From Cucumis sativus (taxonomy: Eukaryota > Streptophyta > Magnoliopsida > Cucurbitales > Cucurbitaceae), in assembly GCF_000004075.3 (NCBI RefSeq), contig NC_026658.2, forward strand, positions 24,540,075 through 24,604,074: a DNA stretch of 64,000 bases, written 5' to 3'. Below, in pieces: positions 59,845-64,000 of this stretch. Each line of letters starts with the position of its first letter. Within the stretch, counting starts at the first letter, position 1. Under the pieces are notes generated by a model that ran no database searches, was not told the origin of the DNA, and worked only from the letters and a program-made list of their open reading frames with translations. The position numbers were made by a program, and so were the translations under genes.

Positions 59845-61086
59845 TTTGGGGGAAAAGGAAAAGGAGGGTTGGAAGGTATGGAGATTTGGAAATGGAAATA
59901 AAGAAGAAGGGGGAAAGGAAGTGATTGGGGGGGGTGGGTATTAAACAGCGGAGCACCGTGAAGAAAGTATCGGAAATGATGAATCACAGAGAATCGGACG
60001 GTGGGAATAATTCAGTGTTTTAGGTATTGGAATTGATTGGAAAAGGGAAATTTGTAGAGGCGTCATCAATGGGTTTCGTTGGGAGTTTGAATTTGGGAGT
60101 TCGAAGTACACGGTCCATCCAAGCGCGTCCTTTGTTCGCCTCTGAGTTTTTATTTTCTTTCATTTTCAACCTCACCTCACTTCTTTTTATTTTTTTATTT
60201 TTCCACGCTTCTTATCTCTTTAATCTTTGGTTTAAATTTGTATTTCTTATGAAATTTTTCCTAAACCATTTTTATTAGATTCATATGATTATTTCAATTT
60301 TTTGTCAGTTTTGCTTTTTTTAAAATCAACGCTTGTGCTACGAACTAAAATATTAATATAATTAAATCATATGAATTAAAGTGGACTTATTATTTTTACA
60401 TTGATAATTAAATTATAGATTTATTGTAATATCTATTAATTTTGTTTTTTTTTATGATTTCAATTTCAACAAATTTTGTTTCATTCGAACCCTTTCATAA
60501 GAAAAATAATCATTGTCATAAACAATGAATACATTTAAATTTGGAAATACATGTAAAAAAATATTAAAATATGAAAGAATTTATTATAATATATTTATTT
60601 AATTAGTTAGAGAAATTTCGCACTTAATTATACTTTCGAGGTGATTCTTTTAGATTATCTAATAATTCGAGGACAATCTCAAATGGATACTATTTCTAAG
60701 AGATTCTTAGAGTTATAAACCTTTTTTGGAAAATTATAATGTACAACCATTTTAAGGATAAATTACAAATATATAGTCGATTCTCAATAATAATTGATTA
60801 AGCTAGGTATAATTACCTCATCTATAATCTTCATACATTAATTTGTAATTCAAATATTTTACTGACACCATACAATTCTAAAGCACTAAGAAAATGATAC
60901 TGAGGAGGGAAGATTCATAAAATAGAGAATAATAGGGATACGTGTGGATATAGCGTAGTATTCAGCATATCATAATAGCAAGCCAATTGCCAAATTTTAC
61001 TTCTTATTTTATATTCCTATATAGTATACTTCTAGATTTCGAAAGGTCCTTTATAATATTATAGTTCATTAGTAAAAGTAACCAAA
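59845..61086. other. Spacer between WPP promoter and P450 3' end
   Basis: The first 200-300 bases are WPP 5' UTR and promoter. The remainder is AT-rich with no gene or repeat recognised. Confidence 0.45.
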
Positions 61087-63960
61087 TCAAAGCTGAGCAA
61101 GCAAGTGAAGCATTGAGTTACGAGGTTTACACATTGCCTCCAAAGCTTTCGCTTTTGGCATAGTGATTCCACTCCCTTCAGACAAGTCTATTTGTTCATT
61201 TTCATCAACTTTCTCCCACTCAAAGCACTGAATCAGAGTTGCTAATGTCAATCCCATTGATCGTTGGGCCAGAGCAAACCCTGGACAAGCCCTCCTCCCC
61301 ATTCCAAAAGGTATCCACTTGTACGATTCGACACCTTCCCAATTTAGAAACCTTTCCGGTCGAAAGCTGGTGGGATCCTCCCACACTTTCGGATCCCTAT
61401 GAATGGCCCATGCATTCACCATCAACATCGTTCCTTTGGGTATCTCAAATCCTTCAATACTACAATCCTCACTGCATTCGTGTGGAACCAACAATGGAGC
61501 TGCTGGAAACATTCTAAGAGTCTCGTATATTATAGCTTCTAAATATTTTAGTTTACTCACATCACCTTCCTCCACCATTTGATTTTCTCCGATACAGTCT
61601 CTTATCTCGATCCAAGCTTTCTCCATCACCATTGGATGATTCAAAAGTAGTGACATTGCCCATTCTATTGTTCCTGAAGTTGTATCTGTACCTGCAGCCA
61701 ACATCGTCTGTACACACATAACAAATTTAAGTTAAACTATTACATCATAAAGTTCAACAAAATTAAATGGTTAGAGGATTATATTGAAACTGTGATTATC
61801 ACCATTTAAGTTATGAGCTTAAATATTACTTATTACTATTTCTATATAAAATTCAGAAACAAATACTTTAAATTACATTATTGTTTCAGTTCACAGATTG
61901 ATGATTTTATATAGTATGAATCAAAAGGAAGGAATTTCGGCCATGTGGTGGATTAGGAGATAGTACATGGAGTGTTGTTATTCATGGTGAAGACAAGTGG
62001 ATAGATAAGTCTGTTTGGGGGTTTCTGCCGCATTGATAGGTGTTGATATTCTCGTCCAAGAGTGACACCGCAATTTATATTATTATCTTACAACACAATA
62101 ACAACAAATCCATATGTATTTTAGAACTCCAATGTTAAAAGATAATAAGATACTTACTATTTGAATTATCTTTGACTTTATTTAGAAATGTAACTCTTTA
62201 TCATTGATAAAAATTGTACTATATTTTTTAAATTATTTTAGTTCATTTTTCACATATTTGGAAACGACCTGTTCTAAAAAACAATAAGAAGAAGAATATT
62301 CCCCTTTAATCAATAGATTATACTCCATTTTTAAATATATTTTATAGCCAACAATAAATTAAGATACTTATATGTTTAGAGTATTGCTAAAATGAAGTAA
62401 AATCACTTTTCAGGTTAAACTACCCATCAATCCAAAATCTCCAAGTAGTAGTAATTATGGTAAATTTGATTAAATTTATTAAAAAATACTTAGTACATGA
62501 TGTTCGTATTTTTTTTGCATTCCACCAAATTTATTTTATCGTTTGATTGTAGCAATAAGCCTTAAAATTTAATAGAATGTCTAATAGGTAAAAATCAATA
62601 TTAAAGGAGATTTTTTTTTTTATATAACAGGAATTTTGATCATCAAAATCTGATTTTTTTTATCTTTCTTTCCGATATCATGCTAAATTGATATTAAAAT
62701 TGAATCTTTATTTTTCTTTTTGTAGTAAGAAAAGGATGCATATAGATTAAGTTAGCATCTAATCATAACATGCTTGGTTATAAAATATATACGTGCATCT
62801 ATATATTTTTTATTTTTTTTGGAAACTCTTATTTTATTTGTAAGAGGAGAAGTGTGGAAATGGTGTAATTTAAACCATATAAATTATATTTGGAGCGATG
62901 ATCAGTTGTCAACTCAATATAGTTCTCGTTTTTCATTCAACTCATTTCGATTTGGATACTAAGTTCTAAATTATATATGAAAAGGGTTAAAAGTGAAGTT
63001 GTTATTTCTAAGGAGGTTACGGCTACTTACCAGAACATGACCCTTGATTATATCATCGGAGTAATACTGAGGTTGAGATTCCTGCAAGGAAAGCAAAGTT
63101 CGAATCATAGACGTTTTCCCCTCTTTCTGTTTTTCCTCCGGCCAACGTGAAACTCCCTTTTCTCTCTCTTCATCAATAAGTTTCTGTAGAAAAACATCTG
63201 CTCTCCCACTCGCTTTCATCATCTTCTTCTTAACTCCTTCAATATCGAACACTCTCAAAATTGTAAAAAAATCTGCCGCATTAGTAGCCCCACTCAGTTC
63301 AAGTAGCTCTTTCATTATCTCTCTAAATTCCAATGCTTCTTCCACATCCTCCACTTCCACACCGTAATACCTTTTCCCACTGATCATCCTCATCACCGTA
63401 TTGAATGAAAGTTCCTTCAATTTGTACTTCATATCCACCACAACAAAATCCCCCCGCCCACTACTCCATTTGTACAAACTATTCTTTACCCATAACTTCA
63501 GTTCTTCCACTCGAATGTTGAGATACGTGTTGAGCCGGTGATTGGAGAGTAGCTCTGTTGTGGCGATGCGGCGCATGTTGCGCCAGTGCTGCCCGTACGG
63601 TGCAAATCCCATGGCGGTGTAGTTGTAATTGATGTATTTTCCTGAGAGTAAGCGAGGGCGGTTGGCAAATACGATGTCGTTTTTGGTGAAGCATTCACGG
63701 ACGGCAGTGGGGGAGGAGACGACTACCACGGGACGGGAGCCGATTGTGAGGGATAGAATTGGACCGTATTTGTTGGAGAGATCGTGTAGTACTCGGTAGA
63801 AAGGTTGTTTGAGGAGATGGAGGTGACCGATTATGGGAAGAGAAGGTGGGGTTGGTGGGAGTTTCCTTTGGTTTCTCAGTTTTCTGAGCTTGGAAAGAAG
63901 AATGAGAGTACTGATCAAGAGAAGAGAAAGAGAAAGACAAGTAAGTGCGTGAGGTTCCAT
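61087..63960 (-). CDS. Cytochrome P450, CYP81-like (A-type)
   Basis: Two exons on the minus strand, 63031-63960 and 61087-61707, with one phase-0 intron of 1323 bases at the site usual for A-type P450s; 516 residues. An N-terminal membrane anchor ([17 protein letters not shown]) is followed by the Pro hinge ([15 protein letters not shown]). The C-helix WRNMRR motif is kept, the I-helix has [10 protein letters not shown], the K-helix ETLR, then FRPERF, and the haem loop [10 protein letters not shown] with its Cys ligand. [14 protein letters not shown] and the phrase [18 protein letters not shown] recall CYP81 (CYP81E isoflavone hydroxylases, CYP81D/F relatives in indole glucosinolate and other defence compounds). 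The exact substrate cannot be told. All key residues are present, so it looks functional. The ATG at 63960 has a good context; the promoter is cut by the window end. Confidence 0.92.
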
Positions 63961-64000
63961 GGATGGATACAACAATACAAATGTCTTCCATTTGCGTTCT

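Noticed and set aside
59509-59987. Frames of 77 and 136 codons overlapping the WPP gene
   Set aside because: Out-of-frame readings of the WPP coding sequence and its leader; composition is not protein-like.
1-64000. Scan for CRISPR arrays, operons, rRNA, organelle insertions and microRNA families
   Set aside because: None found. The gene structure is plainly eukaryotic, and common plant microRNA sequences searched by eye were absent.

Overview
This is nuclear DNA of a flowering plant. It has split genes with GT-AG introns, AT-rich spacers, tRNA-derived SINE copies, a decayed LINE, and full-length members of plant-only families (D-type cyclin, GID2/SLY1 F-box, subgroup-22 R2R3-MYB, WPP/MAF1, DCL, CYP81-like P450, PIP-type peptide). 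Protein similarity as I remember it suggests a eudicot, perhaps a cucurbit such as Cucumis. That placement is inference; no search was run.

Layout. 1-2990: spacer with one possible tiny secreted-peptide ORF. 2991-4202 (+): C2-domain protein with a Pro-rich tail. 6472-8079 (-): intronless F-box/LRR protein of the SKIP2/VFB type, head-to-head with DCL (8941-13629, +), whose second intron holds a SINE with target-site duplication and two related tRNA-like blocks. 17857-19161 (+): cyclin D. 19.2-27.4 kb: long AT-rich stretch with tandem repeats and a 1.4-kb foldback element. 27441-28689 (+): plant isoaspartyl peptidase/L-asparaginase. 29981-30950 (-): SASA/CE6-type carbohydrate esterase. 31-38 kb: gene-poor spacer with a G-quadruplex-type tract. 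38035-38826 (+): MYB44/70/73/77-type MYB. 39777-44898 (-): MRG1/2-type chromatin reader in ten exons, one of only 14 nt, with a LINE relic in intron 3. 47520-48092 (-): GID2/SLY1 F-box. 48-56 kb: spacer with microsatellites, a degenerate minisatellite and a 25-codon ORF behind a TATA box. 56060-56326 (+): secreted peptide precursor ending in an SGPS...GH motif. 59365-59844 (-): WPP/MAF1 protein. 61087-63960 (-): CYP81-like P450, complete but with its promoter cut by the window end.

The genes do not form a cluster with one task. Themes that recur are hormone and ubiquitin signalling (GID2, the VFB-type F-box, the stress MYB, the PIP peptide), growth and chromatin (cyclin D, MRG), plastid biogenesis (DCL) and metabolism (asparaginase, esterase, P450). 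I saw no rRNA, true tRNA gene, CRISPR array, organelle insertion or recognisable LTR element. No new multi-gene system is evident. The best leads are the PIP-type peptide, the foldback element, the GC-AG intron, the 14-nt microexon and the two tiny hydrophobic ORFs.
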